Source: Parathalassolituus penaei (GTDB lineage: Bacteria; Pseudomonadota; Gammaproteobacteria; Pseudomonadales; Oceanobacteraceae). Taken from it: DNA of 64,000 nt. Location of the stretch: positions 1 through 64,000 of the forward strand of contig NZ_JAPNOA010000026.1 of the NCBI RefSeq assembly GCF_026626885.1, in the 5' to 3' direction. A program made the position numbers and the translations under genes. Shown piece after piece: positions 27,901 through 36,632 of the stretch. Positions within the stretch are counted from its first letter, which is position 1. The number at the start of each line of letters is the position of its first letter. Under the pieces are notes generated by a model. It ran no database searches and was not told the DNA's origin. It saw only the letters and a program-made list of their open reading frames with translations.

Positions 27901-28898
27901 CCGACATGTCGTTGTACCCCTGGCAACAGGGGGTGTGGAGTGATCTTGGCAGGCGTCACCAGCAGGGTGGTTTGCCTCACGCCTTGATGTTTACCGGGCC
28001 TCGCGGTGTTGGCAAGCAGGTGATGAGCCTGATGCTGGCACGCTGGTTGTTGTGCAGTGAGCGTGATCGCCAATCACTGGCTTGTGAACGTTGCCACAGT
28101 TGCCAGCTTTGGGCTGCAGGTAATCATCCCGATTTTATGCTGGTGACGCCGGAAGACGGTGGTCGTCAGATTCGTATCGACAGTGTTCGCCAGCTCAATG
28201 AATTCCTCAGTCAGACTCCACAAATCAGCCGTTGCCAGGTGGTTATTCTGCGTCCGGCCGAAGTTCTGAATCACAATGCTGCCAATGCGCTGCTCAAGAC
28301 GCTCGAAGAACCGCCGGGCGAAAGTTTTATCCTGCTGGAATCCGAGCGTTTTGGTTCTGTGTTGCCGACGATTCGCAGTCGCTGCCAGCGCGTGGTTTTG
28401 CCCGTTCCTGCACATGCCGAGGCCATGGCCTGGTTGCAGCAACAAGGGCGCTCTGCGGATCAGGCGGCAGATGCCTTGCGTCACAATCAGGGTGCGCCGC
28501 TGGCAGCAAATGCCTGGCTGGAGGACGATGGACATGCCCAACACCGACGTTGGCTGGAAGAGTTGGCGACATGGTGTGATGGCCGTACACGTCTGGATCT
28601 GGCGCTGGGACACTGGAAAACCATCGAATTGGAGCCGCTGGTATGGTGGATGAACCGTGTGGCTGCGGATTTGCTGCGTGCCGCATGTGGTGCCAGCAAC
28701 AGTCAGTTGCTCGATCCGGACGTGCCAGCCCGTTTGGGGGGCGCTACTCTGGATAGAACAAAACTGTTAGCCTTGCAGTCACGATTGGCAGAAGTTCTCG
28801 CACAAGTGCAAGGTGGTGCTGGCCACTTTAATCGCCAGCTGCTGGTGGAATCGTTGCTGATTGACTGGCGAAGTCTGATAACCCAAGGGAGACGTTAA
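27897..28898 (+). CDS. holB: DNA polymerase III delta-prime subunit
   Basis: Clamp-loader subunit of 333 residues. The P-loop is degenerate (TGPRGVGKQVM, with Gln in place of Ser/Thr), as expected because delta-prime does not hydrolyse ATP. The zinc module is CERCHSC with a further Cys upstream. The SRC motif (IRSRCQRV) that serves as the arginine finger is present. It couples to tmk upstream and to pilZ downstream (TAATG overlap). Confidence 0.92.
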   Translation: MTDMSLYPWQQGVWSDLGRRHQQGGLPHALMFTGPRGVGKQVMSLMLARWLLCSERDRQSLACERCHSCQLWAAGNHPDFMLVTPEDGGRQIRIDSVRQLNEFLSQTPQISRCQVVILRPAEVLNHNAANALLKTLEEPPGESFILLESERFGSVLPTIRSRCQRVVLPVPAHAEAMAWLQQQGRSADQAADALRHNQGAPLAANAWLEDDGHAQHRRWLEELATWCDGRTRLDLALGHWKTIELEPLVWWMNRVAADLLRAACGASNSQLLDPDVPARLGGATLDRTKLLALQSRLAEVLAQVQGGAGHFNRQLLVESLLIDWRSLITQGRR

Positions 28899-29242
28899 TG
28901 GCAAATATGGGTCGTAGCGGTATTCTGACGCTCACCATCAAGGACAAGGCCGTTTTGTACGCAGCCTATATGCCTTTTATCAGGGACGGTGGTTTGTTTA
29001 TCCCGACCAGCAAGCCTTATCAGCTGGGCGATGAAGTATTCCTGTTGTTGCAGTTGCTGGACGATGCCGAAAAGTTGCCCGTGGCGGGCAAGGTTGTGTG
29101 GCTGACGCCAGCAGGAGCTCAAGGTAACAAGGCCGCTGGTATTGGTGTGCAGTTCAGTCCCGACAGTTCGCTGGCGCGTGACCGCATCGAGACACATCTG
29201 GCTGGTGCGCTGAAGTCCGATCGTCTTACCCATACCATGTAA
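28898..29242 (+). CDS. pilZ: PilZ domain protein (type IV pilus assembly PilZ)
   Basis: A 114-residue single PilZ domain, in the same position after holB as the founding Pseudomonas pilZ. The N-terminus reads MANMGRSGILTLTIKDKAVLYAAYMPFIRDGG. The canonical cyclic-di-GMP motif (RxxxR) is not evident, consistent with orthodox PilZ proteins, which do not bind the nucleotide but act through PilB/FimX. The ATG shares one base with the holB stop. Confidence 0.85.
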   Translation: MANMGRSGILTLTIKDKAVLYAAYMPFIRDGGLFIPTSKPYQLGDEVFLLLQLLDDAEKLPVAGKVVWLTPAGAQGNKAAGIGVQFSPDSSLARDRIETHLAGALKSDRLTHTM

Positions 29243-29353
29243 AAGATTCTGCTGGGCTGTTGCGGCAGCCCCGGTGGCCTGTGTGATTGGCGGGCCGGTT
29301 TTCTGTATCGCATTGCCTGCTGGTGATGCCCGAGTTGTATATAGGTCAGGTTT

Positions 29354-32254
29354 ATGTCGAATTCATCTGCATTTCGCTACATTGGTGCTACCCCGGTTGA
29401 GTCGCTCAACCTTGAGGTTCAGCACTACGAACACATTGCTACTGGCGCCGTGCATTACCACCTGGCCTGCGATCACGACGAAAAAGCCTTTATGGTTGCC
29501 GTGCGCACCATGCCCAAGGACTCCACCGGTGTCGCCCACATTCTCGAGCATACGGTGCTGTGTGGTTCTGAGAAGTATCCGGTACGCGATCCGTTCTTCA
29601 TGATGACGCGTCGTTCTCTGAACACCTTCATGAACGCCATGACCAGCAGTGACTGGACTGCTTACCCGTTTGCATCGCAGAACAGCAAGGACTTCAACAA
29701 CCTGCTGGATGTTTATCTTGATGCGGTGTTTTTCTCGCGTCTGCATCCGCTCGACTTCGCCCAGGAAGGTCATCGTCTGGAGTTCGAAAACCCGGATGAT
29801 CCGCAGTCACCTCTGGTTTTCAAGGGCGTTGTGTACAACGAGATGAAAGGTGCGATGTCGTCACCTGTGTCTCAGTTGTGGCAGGGGGTGAGCTCCTATC
29901 TGTTCCCGACAACTACTTACCATTACAACAGTGGCGGTGAGCCAGCGGAAATTACCCGCCTGAGCTACGACCAGTTGCTGAAGTTCTACCGCAGTCATTA
30001 CCACCCGAGCAACGCGGTGTTTATGACCTTCGGTAATCTCGACGTTGCTGAGCTGCAAGACAAGCTGGAATTCCAGGTGCTGAGCCGTTTTGAGCGTCAG
30101 AACCAGAGCTGGAGTGTTCCGGCTGAGCGTCGTTATCCGGCGCCGGTTGCCATTCAGGAACAGTACGGCGTTGATGGTGATGACCTCAGTGCCCGTACTC
30201 ACCATGTGGTGGGTTGGCTGTTGGGTTTCTCCACCGATCTCGATGCCCAGCTGGAAGCCCAGCTGCTGAGTCAGGTGTTGCTGGATAACAGTGCTTCGCC
30301 ACTGCGCAAGGCACTGGAGCAGACCGAGCTGGGTGGTTCACCATCACCGCTGTGTGGTCTGGAAGAATCCAATCGCGAAATGAGCTTTATCTGTGGCATT
30401 GAAGGCAGTGAGCCTGAGCATGCCGCGGCTCTGGAGCAACTGGTGCTGGATACTCTGGGTGAGGTGGCGAAGAAGGGTGTTGATCCTTCGGTGGTTGAGT
30501 CGGCTCTGCACCAGCTTGAATTACATCAGCGTGAAATTGGCGGCGACCATTACCCATATGGCCTGCAACTGATCTTTAATGCTCTGCCAGCCGCGACTCA
30601 CTATGGTGATCCGGTTGCCATGCTGAACCTTGAACCTGCGCTGGCGCGTCTGCGTGCCAAGGCCAGTCAGCCTGGTTTTATTCAGGAAGCCGTTACCCGT
30701 CTGCTGCTGAATAACCGTCACCGTGTGCGTTACAGTCTGGTGCCGGATAGCGGCCTGAATGCTGAAGCCAAACGGCTGGAAGAACAGCGTCTGGCGGATA
30801 TTCGTGCATCGCTGAGTGAAGAGCAGCTTGCTGAAATTCGTACACAGGCCGAAGCCCTGCAAGAGCGTCAGGCTGATCATGACGATCCGGGCATTCTGCC
30901 GCAGGTGACTCTGGCCGATGTGAAGCCGGAAATCGCCTACGTCCATCCGACCGCTCGCAATAGCGACGGTCTGCCGGTGACCGACTATGTGGCCGGTACC
31001 AACGGTATTATTTACCAGCAACTGATGCTGGATCTGCCAACCCTGTCGGCTGAAGAAATCAGCTGGCTGCCATTGTTCACCAACGCCTGGACCGAAGTGG
31101 GTGCGGGTGGCAATGATTACCTTGATCAGCAACAGAAGCAGACTTCGCTGGTGGGCAGCCTCAGCACCTATTCCACCATTCGTAGCGGTGTCAGCAACTG
31201 TGAGCAGCTGCAAGGTTACCTGGTGATGAGTGGCAAGGCGCTTGGCAGCAAGGCCGGTGACTTCAGTGGTTTGATGCAGGAAACCTGGCAGACCGCCCGT
31301 TTCGATGAAAACGAGCGTCTGCTGGATCTGTTGACTCATATGAAATCACGCAAGGAATCCGGTGTAACCGGTTCCGGCCACAGTCTGGCGATGGCCGCCG
31401 CCGCAGCGTCCCTGAACCCGGCTGCCAATATTTCCAACGCACTGTCAGGTATGCCACAGTTGGTCGCTCTGAAACAACGTCTGAAAGCGGCTCAGGCCGA
31501 TGATGGCGCCAGTCTCAGTGCCGCTCTGGGAGCCATGTACAGCAAGATTCTGAAGACCCCGGGTGAAGCGCTGCTGGTGCACGATGACGCCCATCGTCTG
31601 GCGCATCTGCAGGCGGTTGCCGGTCTGTGGACACCGGATAGCGCCAATACTGCTCGCCCTCTGCAGTGGCAAATGCAGGATGCCGGAAGCTGGTGGATGG
31701 TGGATTCCCAGGTGAACTTTTGCGCCTGGGCGCTGCCTACAGTGACCATGGATCACCCGGATGCACCAGCCTTGTCAGTATTGGGTGGTGTGTTGCGTAA
31801 CGGCTTCCTGCATACCGCGATTCGTGAGAAAGGTGGTGCGTATGGCGCGGGTGCTACTCACGATTCTTCTCAAGCCTGCTTCAAGTTCTACTCCTACCGC
31901 GATCCTCGGGTAGAAGGCACCTTTGACGACTTTGCTGCGTCGATTGACTGGGTGCTGGAACGTGAAGAAGGTGATGAGCTGGTCGAACAGGCTATCCTTG
32001 GCCTGATCGGTGGAATGGATCGTCCGGGTTCTCCTGCTGGTGAAGCCAAGCAGGTATTCCATATGGAGCGGGGTGGTCGCACCCGCGAATTGCGTCAGCA
32101 ATTCCGTGAGCGTCTGCTGGTAACGCGCTGGAGCGATGTGCAGCGTGTGGCTGATCAATATCTGCGAGGTCAGGCTGGTAGCAAGGCGGTTATTGCGCCG
32201 CGCAACAGTCAGGCAATTGCAGAGAGAATCGGGCTGACGGCGGTCGATTTCTGA
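29354..32254 (+). CDS. PreP-type M16C zinc metalloprotease
   Basis: A 966-residue insulinase-family protease related to mitochondrial/chloroplast presequence protease and to bacterial homologues. The inverted zinc motif is HILEH (62-66), with the distal Glu163 in YNEMKGAM. Four M16 repeats fill the length, and the C-terminal GGAYGAGATHDSS holds substrate-binding residues. No signal peptide is visible, so it probably acts in the cytoplasm on short peptides. The start at 29354 follows AGGTTT. It stands alone, 111 bp after pilZ, with its own terminator. Confidence 0.9.
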   Translation: MSNSSAFRYIGATPVESLNLEVQHYEHIATGAVHYHLACDHDEKAFMVAVRTMPKDSTGVAHILEHTVLCGSEKYPVRDPFFMMTRRSLNTFMNAMTSSDWTAYPFASQNSKDFNNLLDVYLDAVFFSRLHPLDFAQEGHRLEFENPDDPQSPLVFKGVVYNEMKGAMSSPVSQLWQGVSSYLFPTTTYHYNSGGEPAEITRLSYDQLLKFYRSHYHPSNAVFMTFGNLDVAELQDKLEFQVLSRFERQNQSWSVPAERRYPAPVAIQEQYGVDGDDLSARTHHVVGWLLGFSTDLDAQLEAQLLSQVLLDNSASPLRKALEQTELGGSPSPLCGLEESNREMSFICGIEGSEPEHAAALEQLVLDTLGEVAKKGVDPSVVESALHQLELHQREIGGDHYPYGLQLIFNALPAATHYGDPVAMLNLEPALARLRAKASQPGFIQEAVTRLLLNNRHRVRYSLVPDSGLNAEAKRLEEQRLADIRASLSEEQLAEIRTQAEALQERQADHDDPGILPQVTLADVKPEIAYVHPTARNSDGLPVTDYVAGTNGIIYQQLMLDLPTLSAEEISWLPLFTNAWTEVGAGGNDYLDQQQKQTSLVGSLSTYSTIRSGVSNCEQLQGYLVMSGKALGSKAGDFSGLMQETWQTARFDENERLLDLLTHMKSRKESGVTGSGHSLAMAAAAASLNPAANISNALSGMPQLVALKQRLKAAQADDGASLSAALGAMYSKILKTPGEALLVHDDAHRLAHLQAVAGLWTPDSANTARPLQWQMQDAGSWWMVDSQVNFCAWALPTVTMDHPDAPALSVLGGVLRNGFLHTAIREKGGAYGAGATHDSSQACFKFYSYRDPRVEGTFDDFAASIDWVLEREEGDELVEQAILGLIGGMDRPGSPAGEAKQVFHMERGGRTRELRQQFRERLLVTRWSDVQRVADQYLRGQAGSKAVIAPRNSQAIAERIGLTAVDF

Positions 32255-32264
32255 TGCAGAATGC

Positions 32265-32289
32265 ACGGCGGCCAAAGGCCGCCGTTTTT
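32265..32289 (+). terminator. Terminator after the M16C protease
   Basis: ACGGCGGCC (32265-32273) and GGCCGCCGT (32277-32285) around an AAA loop, followed by TTTT. It lies 10 bp after the stop codon. Confidence 0.88.
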
Positions 32290-32303
32290 GTTTGGGTGGG
32301 ATT

Positions 32304-32717
32304 ATGTTGAGTTCAGTTAACTGTGTGATGTCCCGGATTGCCTCCCAGCGTACCGCATTGGTCTTGTTGTTGCGGGTGACGCTGGCCGCTTTGATAATTG
32401 CCGTGGTTTGGAAATCGCTGGAACCCAATGGTGGTGCCACCATCGCCGGTTCCGACAAGCTCGCCCATGGTCTGGCCTATATGAGTGTTACGGTGGTTGG
32501 TCTGAATAACTTCCGGGCGCTGCGCTTCAAGTTGCTATTTATTATGTTCGCGCTGGCGTTGGGTGCTTGTATGGAATACGGCCAGTCGTTTGTGCCGGGT
32601 CGTGATATGTCGTTGGGTGATATGATTGCGAATGCAGTTGGTGTGTCGATCGGGATTGCGGCGTATATCCCGTTCAGTTTCTGGCGCCGTCGTCGCCTGC
32701 AAATGGCAATGGCCTGA
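32304..32717 (+). CDS. VanZ-like membrane protein
   Basis: A 137-residue protein with four hydrophobic helices. The SDKLAHGLAYMSVT and LGACMEYGQSFVPGRDMSLGDMIANAVGVSIG blocks are the VanZ/PF04892 signatures (DK..H and D...N.. motifs). Function in most bacteria is unknown; the name comes from a teicoplanin-resistance gene. The ATG at 32304 follows GGTGGG; TTG 32292 is a longer alternative. It is convergent with xth. Confidence 0.75.
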   Translation: MLSSVNCVMSRIASQRTALVLLLRVTLAALIIAVVWKSLEPNGGATIAGSDKLAHGLAYMSVTVVGLNNFRALRFKLLFIMFALALGACMEYGQSFVPGRDMSLGDMIANAVGVSIGIAAYIPFSFWRRRRLQMAMA

Positions 32718-32829
32718 TCGTTCAGGCGTTCTCAGACAGGTCAGATCGTTTGTTACCAAACTGGCTGCTCCGCAAGGATCAGCCAGTTTTTGTTTTCAGG
32801 GCGCCAATTCTGGTTTGGCAGGTGCCGAA

Positions 32830-33642
32830 TCAGACCACCCGGGACCAGATAGGAGCGTGGTCGGAGGGTTTTTCCATACCGCGAATATCGTAGCTGATAC
32901 CCGCTGCTTCGCAGCGTGCCAGCAGTGGAGCGGTCATCAGAATGTGGTCGATACGCAGACCGCGCTTCGGATCATCTTCAAATCCACGTGAGCGGTAATC
33001 AAACCAGCTGAATTGCTCCTGGCTGTCTGGATAATGTTTGCGGTAACTGTCGCTCAGGCCCCAGCCCAATAATTTCTGGTACCACTCGCGCTCTTCCGGC
33101 AGGAAGGAACATTTGCCGGTCTTCAACCAGCGTTTGGCGTTGGCATCACCAATGCCAATGTCGGTATCTTCCGGAGAGATGTTCATATCTCCCATCACGA
33201 TGACGTTGTCGGCAGGCGTGAAGGTTTCGTTCAGATAACGCAGCAGATCTGCATAGAACTTCTGTTTGGCCGGAAACTTGGTTTCGTGGTCGCGACTTTC
33301 GCCCTGTGGAAAATAACCGTTCAGAACGTGCACCAGTTCATCACCCATGCGGTAGGTGCCGTGGATCAGACGTTTCTGGGCTTCTTCATCGTCCCATGGC
33401 CAGCCTTTAACGACCGCAACAGGGGCTTCCAGGCTCAGCAGCGCAACACCGTAGTGACTCTTTTGACCAAAAAATTCGACGTGGTAACCCAGAGCCTGCA
33501 CATCAGCGAGCGGGAATTGTTCGTCGTGAACCTTGGTTTCCTGCAGACCAATAATGTCAGGAGCCAGTTGGTCACGCAGGGCTTCGAGCTGGTGAGGACG
33601 GGCGCGCAGGCCGTTGATGTTAAAGCTGACGAATGTAGTCAT
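32830..33642 (-). CDS. xthA: Exonuclease III (AP endonuclease)
   Basis: A 270-residue EEP-fold DNA-repair nuclease. Visible active-site residues are Asn10 (FNINGLRAR), Glu35 (GLQETKVHD), the [13 protein letters not shown] block and the terminal SDHAPIW. It lacks any extension. The ATG at 33642 begins the conserved [13 protein letters not shown]. It is read toward the VanZ gene and lies 89 bp downstream of the tus-like gene on the same strand. Confidence 0.94.
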   Translation of the reverse strand: MTTFVSFNINGLRARPHQLEALRDQLAPDIIGLQETKVHDEQFPLADVQALGYHVEFFGQKSHYGVALLSLEAPVAVVKGWPWDDEEAQKRLIHGTYRMGDELVHVLNGYFPQGESRDHETKFPAKQKFYADLLRYLNETFTPADNVIVMGDMNISPEDTDIGIGDANAKRWLKTGKCSFLPEEREWYQKLLGWGLSDSYRKHYPDSQEQFSWFDYRSRGFEDDPKRGLRIDHILMTAPLLARCEAAGISYDIRGMEKPSDHAPIWSRVV

Positions 33643-33685
33643 GGGAATTCTTTGCTGCCTGGAATTGGGCTGAATAATAACACGA

Positions 33686-33710
33686 CCAGTACCATCATTG
33701 CGGTTACTGG
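33686..33710 (-). terminator. Likely terminator of the tal-terB-tus operon
   Basis: CCAGTACC (33686-33693) and GGTTACTGG (33702-33710) pair with one bulge. On the minus strand a U-rich stretch (TGTTATTATT) follows. It lies 21 bp after the tus-like stop. Confidence 0.45.
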
Positions 33711-33731
33711 CCGGTATGAAGTCGGAGTTGC

Positions 33732-34589
33732 TTAGTTGTCAGCCCTATAGGTATAAGCACGCAGACTGGGCAGATACGGCTCATCACTGATGCGCTGATC
33801 ACCACGGGCCTGACGGGTGCGTCCTGGTGGTGGTTCCGGGCTGATGCGGTTGTGCTGCGGCAGAATGCCATTGTCACCGGCGATGAACAGTGGCAATGCA
33901 ACGTTCATGGCCTTGCGGGTTTCTGCACCGGGTTGACCAAACACCAGATTGGCCCGTACCACGGGGGCCTGGTTCTGGATGCGGGCGAGCAGGGTGCCGG
34001 GAGGTAACATTCCGAGTTTTTCCAGTTGAATCTGGATGTGGGCCTTGTCTTCGCCCAGATCAAGCAGCATTGCTTCCGCTTCGGCGAGAGTCAGCTTGCG
34101 GATCGAGCGGCCGTTGACATACCAGCTGAAGCCAACACGCACGGGTGCCTGCTCAAGAATCGGGATATGCCGGAAACATTGCTTCAGGTGAATTCGGCTC
34201 AAGCCGGTCAGGGATAGTTTGTCGCGCAGATCTGACGGTCGTTCGGTGAGCTGCTGCAGGCTGTTCTTCCAGGTGGGAAGGTCCTGTTTTTCCTGCTGTA
34301 CCAGCGCCCGGAAGTGATCCTTGGCGGCGTTGATGCCATGAATCAGTTCGATGCAGCGACTGTCGGCCTGGATCAAGCCATGGCGGGAGCGGGTTTCCCG
34401 CCCATCCTGATGGCCACGATACCAGAGGTCGCACAGCAACTCGCAGGCAAAATCGAGCGGGCCACACATCTGTTCTTCGGTTGGATTGAGTGGAATCCAG
34501 TGAGCAGGCTGGGATGTCGTCAGATGCTGCGCCAGCTGGTGAAGCTGATGCTGGAGGTCATCAAACGCGTCGATCAGTTCGGTAATCAC
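33732..34589 (-). CDS. tus: Tus-family replication terminus site-binding protein
   Basis: A 285-residue protein that I match to E. coli Tus (309 residues) from memory across the C-terminal two-thirds. Corresponding blocks are [61 protein letters not shown] and the end [12 protein letters not shown]. Tus binds Ter sites and blocks the replicative helicase from one side. The His that locks the flipped Ter cytosine in E. coli (His144) is not obvious at its expected place before LTG, so the lock may differ. The start overlaps the TerB-like stop (ATGA). This Tus is unrelated to the tRNA-thiolation tusBCDE genes below. Confidence 0.82.
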   Translation of the reverse strand: MITELIDAFDDLQHQLHQLAQHLTTSQPAHWIPLNPTEEQMCGPLDFACELLCDLWYRGHQDGRETRSRHGLIQADSRCIELIHGINAAKDHFRALVQQEKQDLPTWKNSLQQLTERPSDLRDKLSLTGLSRIHLKQCFRHIPILEQAPVRVGFSWYVNGRSIRKLTLAEAEAMLLDLGEDKAHIQIQLEKLGMLPPGTLLARIQNQAPVVRANLVFGQPGAETRKAMNVALPLFIAGDNGILPQHNRISPEPPPGRTRQARGDQRISDEPYLPSLRAYTYRADN

Positions 34590-35032
34590 GAGTTGGGGCG
34601 AGCCTTCAGTTTGGCGCGTATAAATTCGCTGTGCGGAATGTACAGCAGCTCGGATATACGGCGAATGATGTGTTCTTCATAACGGTCCAGGCCGTTGCTG
34701 GCCCATGCGACCTGCCACAAACCGGTCAGCAATTCAAATTTCTGTGTTTCGCTGAAGTGCTGGTGCACCAGTTCGGTGAACTGATAAAGGTCATTGGCGT
34801 CGGCGGCGGTGGTTTCGGCCTGCCGAATCAGTTCTTCCACATTGTCCGGTGTAAGTGAAGTGAATAGGTTGGCAAGGACGTCTCGCATCGCTTGGCGTTC
34901 ACTATCATCAATCGAAAGATCGGCACGCATGACTTCAACCAGCAGGCTGGCAGCGGCGAGGTCTGTGGTGTGTTTGCTGGCTGGAGCGGCGGTTACGCCG
35001 TCCAGCAATTGTTTGAACAGTCGTGCAATCAT
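34586..35032 (-). CDS. TerB-like (tellurite-resistance B fold) protein
   Basis: A 148-residue helical protein resembling the TerB/DjlA-N domain (PF05099): [24 protein letters not shown], then [30 protein letters not shown], with paired acidic positions typical of its metal site. No membrane or signal segment. The ATG at 35032 overlaps the tal stop (ATGA), and its own stop overlaps the tus start, so the three genes are translationally coupled. The longer frame to 35137 lies inside tal and is rejected. Tellurite resistance should not be assumed; single TerB-domain proteins are mostly of unknown role. Confidence 0.75.
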   Translation of the reverse strand: MIARLFKQLLDGVTAAPASKHTTDLAAASLLVEVMRADLSIDDSERQAMRDVLANLFTSLTPDNVEELIRQAETTAADANDLYQFTELVHQHFSETQKFELLTGLWQVAWASNGLDRYEEHIIRRISELLYIPHSEFIRAKLKARPNS

Positions 35033-35979
35033 GCCAGTTCGCTGAGCGTGCGCTCCAGTGTGTTCTGGTCCTGGGCGAAGCGGCGAATACCATCGGCCAG
35101 CTTGTCGGTTGCCATGGCATCTTCGTTCATGGCCCAACGGAATTCAGCTTCGTTCATGGACAGTTTCGGAATATCGGAATGTGCAGTTTCGACACTCAAC
35201 AGGCGCGCCAGTTCATCCTTGTCGTCCGCCAGTTGTGCCAGCAGGTCCGGGCTGATGGTGAGTTTGTCGCAGCCTGCGAGCTGTTCGATCTCGCCGGTAT
35301 TACGGAAGCTGGCTCCCATTACGACGGTGTTGTAGTCATGCTGCTTGTAGTAATTGTAGATGCGGCTTACGGATTGTACGCCAGGGTCGTTGGCGCCTGA
35401 GTAATCGGGGCCTGGCTGATTGGATTTGTACCAGTCCAGAATACGGCCTACAAATGGCGAAATCAGGGTAACACCGGCTTCGGCGCAGGCAACCGCCTGG
35501 GCAAAGCTGAACAGCAGGGTCAGGTTGCAACGGATACCTTCGGATTCGAGCTGACGCGCGGCCTGAATGCCTTCCCAGGTAGAAGCAATCTTGATCAGGA
35601 TGCGGTCTTTGCCAACGCCGGCTTCCTGGTACATGGCGATCAGTTTGCGCGCCTTGGCCAGAGTTGCGTCGGTATCAAATGACATACGGGCGTCCACTTC
35701 GGTGGAAATCAGGCCCGGGATCATGGTGAGAATTTCACAACCGATCATTACGGCCAGCTTATCTGCAGCGTTAGCGGCCAGGGATTCACCATTTTTGGTG
35801 TTACGGGCCCACTCAATGGCTTGGGTCAGCATCGGCTGATAGGCAGGCAGACTGGCGGCTTTCAGGATCAGCGACGGGTTGGTGGTCGCGTCCTGGGGCT
35901 GGTGGCGGCGAATGGCTTCAATGTCACCGGTATCGGCAACTACTACGGTCATAGCACGAAGTGCGTCCAGCTTTGTCAT
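35029..35979 (-). CDS. tal: Transaldolase (TalB type)
   Basis: Pentose phosphate pathway enzyme that moves a dihydroxyacetone unit between sugar phosphates. 316 residues, essentially the length of E. coli TalB. The Schiff-base Lys is in [18 protein letters not shown], with [12 protein letters not shown] near the N-terminus and [10 protein letters not shown] later. The ATG at 35979 has AGGA 7 bases upstream; the two residues before it in the longer frame are unnecessary. First gene of the tal-terB-tus unit. Confidence 0.95.
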   Translation of the reverse strand: MTKLDALRAMTVVVADTGDIEAIRRHQPQDATTNPSLILKAASLPAYQPMLTQAIEWARNTKNGESLAANAADKLAVMIGCEILTMIPGLISTEVDARMSFDTDATLAKARKLIAMYQEAGVGKDRILIKIASTWEGIQAARQLESEGIRCNLTLLFSFAQAVACAEAGVTLISPFVGRILDWYKSNQPGPDYSGANDPGVQSVSRIYNYYKQHDYNTVVMGASFRNTGEIEQLAGCDKLTISPDLLAQLADDKDELARLLSVETAHSDIPKLSMNEAEFRWAMNEDAMATDKLADGIRRFAQDQNTLERTLSELA

Positions 35980-36191
35980 GTGCAATCCTGATCTATTTCT
36001 TTGTTAGAGTTCCTTCTCCTAGATTGTCCTATCCCTTGCTCAGCGTCAAATATCGGTCGCATCAGGACGTTATTCTTTCGTTATTCGTAAAACAGCAGGA
36101 ACAACCCGTACCTATTATTCAGGGACCTTTGGTTGAAATGCATCGGCTGTTTGCCTGGAATTGTGATGAATCGGAATAAGGAGAATCGAAT

Positions 36192-36503
36192 ATGAAGTGG
36201 ATACTGATTGCGTTACTGAGCTTGCCGATGATGGCGATGGCTGGCCCTAAAGTGCTGATTGATGTACGCACTGCGGGTGAGTTTGAAAAGGCTCATCTGG
36301 AAGGCGCTGCCAATTTGCCGGTAGACAAGATTTCCGAGCAGATTGGTATGCTGGGGCTGTCGACGTCGGATGAAATTCTGCTGTATTGCCGTTCTGGTCG
36401 TCGCGCCGATATCGCCAAAAACAAGCTGGAATTCCTCGGTTACACCAAGGTTCGTAACCTCGGTGGCATCGACGATGCACGTGCTGCGCTGGCGAAAAAG
36501 TAA
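36192..36503 (+). CDS. Periplasmic rhodanese-like protein
   Basis: A 103-residue single-domain rhodanese. A signal peptide (about 1-17, MKWILIALLSLPMMAMA) leads to the domain VLIDVRTAGEFEKAHLEGAANLP, and the active-site loop CRSGRR carries the catalytic Cys (about 76). Similar to PspE of E. coli, a periplasmic thiosulfate sulfurtransferase. ATG 36192 follows AAGGAGAAT. Divergent from tal and not linked to an operon. Confidence 0.87.
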   Translation: MKWILIALLSLPMMAMAGPKVLIDVRTAGEFEKAHLEGAANLPVDKISEQIGMLGLSTSDEILLYCRSGRRADIAKNKLEFLGYTKVRNLGGIDDARAALAKK

Positions 36504-36583
36504 GTCGTCAGTCGCTGATCTGTTCGCCGCCATGACATCGGAGGGCAAGCAGATCAGCCGTGTTGCTGGATGCTGGCTCGAAC

Positions 36584-36606
36584 AAAGGGCGAGTGATTCC
36601 GCCCTT
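36584..36606 (-). terminator. Candidate terminator downstream of dusA
   Basis: AAGGGCG (36585-36591) and CGCCCTT (36600-36606) around an 8-base loop. On the minus strand TGTT follows. The T-run is short. Confidence 0.45.
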
Positions 36607-36632
36607 GGAGTTCTGTCGGTTGAAGGGTGTTT

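Noticed and set aside
34586-35032. Tellurite-resistance operon
   Set aside because: Only a single TerB-like domain is present; terA, terC, terD, terE and terZ are absent, and its neighbours are tal and tus.
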